Of a DNA stretch of 16,432 nt, positions 14,489 through 16,432 are shown piece after piece. Under the pieces are notes generated by a model. It was given only the letters and a program-made list of their open reading frames with translations. It was not told the DNA's origin and searched no databases. How positions within the stretch are numbered: position 1 is the first letter of the stretch; each line of letters opens with the position of its first letter. The stretch comes from DATJBF01 sp035515475 (GTDB taxonomy: Bacteria; Verrucomicrobiota; Verrucomicrobiia; Palsa-1439): contig DATJBF010000083.1 in assembly GCA_035515475.1 (NCBI GenBank), forward strand, positions 1 through 16,432, read 5' to 3'. The translations under genes were made by a program, and so were the position numbers.

Positions 14489-16163
14489 AACCGCCGTAAT
14501 TCTGCTCTGGTTCTTGCCGATCGCGCTTAGCCTGCATGTATTCGAGGAATTTGCCTTCCCGGGTGGATTAAAACAATGGATCAAACACTACAAACCAGAA
14601 AAGCCAAAGAGCAGTTTCTATTACTTCATCGTAAACGCGCTGGGACTCGTGTGGGCTTTCTTCATTGCCTTCAAGGTGACTGGTATTCCCACGTTCCGCA
14701 TCTATCTCTATTTCGTGGCCATTATGGGAGCCAATGCTGCATCCCATATCCGCGGGACAATTCAAAAGAAACGATATTGCCCCGGCACTGTGACCGGCGG
14801 TCTACTGCTCCTTCCCCTCTTCATTGTCAGCTATTGGTATTCCCTCAACACGGGTAAGGTCGATTTGCCTTCCGCCATTGTCTGCATCTGTGTCGGCTTT
14901 GTCATCGGATTCTACGTCTGGGGCATGGATATGAGAAAAAAGAATCCCAACTATCGCCTCGCCATTCTCTTCGTCCTTTTGTTGTTGGGGGTTGCGATCG
15001 TCAGGCGTCTCGGGGACTGGCAGAAGGCTTACTACGGGGTGCAACTCTACCAGTTAAAGAAACAAGTCCTGGCGCTTGAAAGAGACGGCCAGAACACGCG
15101 TTGCGCCCGCCAGATTCTTACCGAAACCGGCTGGCTCCTGCATTATGCACCGCATGATTTTGAGCGAATCGCCGGGCGCATTACGGCGCTTCGAGGCGTC
15201 TTGAACGATCCCGCAAGCCTGAGCGCTCCCGACGAACAGTCGGAGATCGATGGCAGTTGGGGAAGATGCTATACGGAATGGTTCTTCAAGCTGGATACTT
15301 CTTACGATGAGATCGCCGCGCTGGCCGAGAAGGGCCAGGTGCCCAGGTTCCCCACGCGCTTCCTGGACCGAATCAATTCACCCGAAAAACTGACCAACCA
15401 TTTCAATCACCTGCTCATTTCGGATCTGAAGGCGGATGGCGTGGACCGCCGTCGGGAATTGAATGAGACGGTCGCGGACCTCATGCGGCTGATCCTCCGC
15501 CAACAACCGAAGAATTACGCCTACGATCCAAGACTCAAGGCGGCGCTGCTGGATTGGCTATTAAAAACCGCTCGCAACCCGGACACCGGATACTGGGGAC
15601 CTTGGTATCGCCGGCCAACTGACGGCACAATTTTCAAGGACGCTGACCTCAGTATGACGTTTCACATTGTCAGTTATTTGAAGGGAAACGTGCCGGATTG
15701 GCCGAAGATCATCGCGACCACCTTGGCGAACAAAAACCAAAAATACCCGCACGGCTGGCTCGAAGAAAGCGGGTATGTGAACCATCATAACATGGATGTG
15801 GTTCAGCTTTTCCGCCTGGGGTGGAACCAGGCCACACCGGCCCAACGGGAGGCCATGCGCGTCGAAATCCGGAAGATGCTCCACTGGTGCATCACCGAAT
15901 CACTCCAACCGGACGGGTCGTTTAAGGTTCAGATCCACGATGATTCTCTGGAAACGAGCGTTCATTTTGGAGCTTCTTTCCTTGCGCGCCTGGGTTACTT
16001 CGATCGATCGAAGCGGTTCTGGACCGACGAGGACTTTCCCGAGGCCGCCGAGGTCCGAACACATATCGTTCAGTTCGTCCGCGCCCACATCCACTCCGGC
16101 GGTGAAGGTGGAATTTATTACCGCGATACGCTCAAGGAATTCGGCGCTCCCGTGTCCGGGTAA
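14478..16163 (+). CDS. HXXEE membrane protein fused to a large helical (possibly alpha/alpha toroid) domain
   Basis: 561 residues. The N-terminal 175 match the HXXEE membrane family: LHVFEEFAFPGG with H20, E23, E24, then NAASHIRGTIQKKRYCPGTV (H90 and the Y/C-PG motif), over five or six membrane segments (about 5-20, 47-68, 72-90, 107-122, 130-150, 160-176). The remaining 380 residues are soluble and helical, with aromatic/Gly turns such as NPDTGYWGPWY, QPDGSF and a long HHNMDVVQLFRLGW helix. This resembles alpha/alpha toroid folds (terpenoid cyclase or glycan-lyase type), but no DXDD or other catalytic motif was found. HXXEE function is unknown. Neither half alone is odd; the fusion is. GGAG one base and GGGAGA twelve bases before the ATG are possible ribosome binding sites. 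Confidence 0.72.
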   Translation: MLDRTAVILLWFLPIALSLHVFEEFAFPGGLKQWIKHYKPEKPKSSFYYFIVNALGLVWAFFIAFKVTGIPTFRIYLYFVAIMGANAASHIRGTIQKKRYCPGTVTGGLLLLPLFIVSYWYSLNTGKVDLPSAIVCICVGFVIGFYVWGMDMRKKNPNYRLAILFVLLLLGVAIVRRLGDWQKAYYGVQLYQLKKQVLALERDGQNTRCARQILTETGWLLHYAPHDFERIAGRITALRGVLNDPASLSAPDEQSEIDGSWGRCYTEWFFKLDTSYDEIAALAEKGQVPRFPTRFLDRINSPEKLTNHFNHLLISDLKADGVDRRRELNETVADLMRLILRQQPKNYAYDPRLKAALLDWLLKTARNPDTGYWGPWYRRPTDGTIFKDADLSMTFHIVSYLKGNVPDWPKIIATTLANKNQKYPHGWLEESGYVNHHNMDVVQLFRLGWNQATPAQREAMRVEIRKMLHWCITESLQPDGSFKVQIHDDSLETSVHFGASFLARLGYFDRSKRFWTDEDFPEAAEVRTHIVQFVRAHIHSGGEGGIYYRDTLKEFGAPVSG

Positions 16164-16167
16164 GAAC

Positions 16168-16290
16168 GCCTAACAAAACTGGCCATTTCAATTGTAGCCG
16201 TGGCGCTCCGTCGCCGCGCCTTCTTTACCGGCGAGCGTTGCCGCCCCACGCCGACAGAGCGGCGTGGCTACCAGAATCGGTTTGTTAGTC
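16168..16290. repeat. Nested inverted repeat with attC-like ends
   Basis: Outer pair CTAACAAA (16170-16177) and TTTGTTAG (16281-16288) is perfect. Inner pair GTAGCCGTGGCGCTC (16194-16208) and GAGCGGCGTGGCTAC (16257-16271) pairs at 12 of 15 positions. The order resembles R''-L''-L'-R' of an attC site with GCCTAAC as R'' and GTTAGTC as R', 123 bp overall, five bases after the HXXEE stop. The inner stem, however, is also the kind of GTAGCC...GGCTAC dispersed repeat found in some bacteria. Confidence 0.5.
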
Positions 16291-16321
16291 GCTCTAAGCC
16301 GGAATTATGCAGTAGGCAAAA

Positions 16322-16403
16322 GGCCACCGGATGAGTTTGGATGGGTTTGATTATGCGAAACTCATCCTCAGCCCTTGGCGGGGTCGCTCACCAAACGGTG
16401 GCC
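16322..16403. repeat. Two-part inverted repeat, possible structured RNA or element end
   Basis: The contiguous left arm GGCCACC-GGATGAGTTT (16322-16338) pairs with AAACTCATCC (16358-16367) and, after a 29-base bulge, with GGTGGCC (16397-16403); all 17 base pairs are perfect. The apical loop is 19 bases. It lies in the last 270 bp, where no gene is visible. No T-tract follows, so it is not a standard terminator. Confidence 0.5.
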
Positions 16404-16432
16404 GCTCCGATTCAACTGCACACAGGCACAAA

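Overview
The window looks like chromosomal DNA from a GC-rich, Gram-negative-type bacterium of the PVC group, most likely Verrucomicrobiota. This is an inference. It rests on hopanoid genes, an ECF sigma factor paired with a small membrane protein, a second ECF sigma factor fused to a membrane domain, and many short dispersed palindromic repeats, some translated in frame inside genes, of a kind I associate with such genomes. No rRNA, tRNA, CRISPR array, transposase or integrase was seen.

Layout. (1) 1-2488, minus strand: hopanoid genes. Squalene-hopene cyclase (shc) is followed 12 bp later by the 5' part of hpnH, which leaves the window at base 1. Together they make hopene and then add the adenosyl group from which extended hopanoids are built. 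(2) 2567-5161, minus strand: a large XPD/DinG-type iron-sulfur helicase with a nuclease-like N-terminal domain and two repeat-derived in-frame insertions. (3) 5202-6161, plus strand: a divergent, probably exported protein of unknown function. (4) 6436-7573: an ECF sigma factor overlapping a four-helix membrane protein that is probably its anti-sigma factor. (5) 7896-9291: a CbpA/DnaJ-type co-chaperone with half of the usual zinc-finger region, followed 4 bp later by a CbpM-like MerR-type modulator.

(6) 9292-11546 is an accessory, repeat-rich island of different character. It holds a 5'-truncated HEPN-like fragment, a small three-helix membrane protein and a stand-alone nucleotidyltransferase, all on the minus strand. 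The last two are bounded by core sites like those of integron attC sites (GTTAGCC before the nucleotidyltransferase start and the exact complement GGCTAAC at its 3' end), so this may be a remnant of a gene-cassette array without an integrase.

(7) 11547-16163, plus strand, looks like one transcription unit. It encodes an ECF sigma factor fused to a multi-spanning membrane domain, an exported TIM-barrel glycoside-hydrolase-like protein, a possible 44-residue coupled peptide, and an HXXEE membrane protein fused to a large helical domain that may be an alpha/alpha toroid. (8) 16164-16432 is non-coding and holds two nested inverted repeats.

The most unusual points are the cassette-like island, the repeat-derived segments inside the helicase and a signal peptide, the sigma/hydrolase/HXXEE unit, and the structured 3' end of the window.
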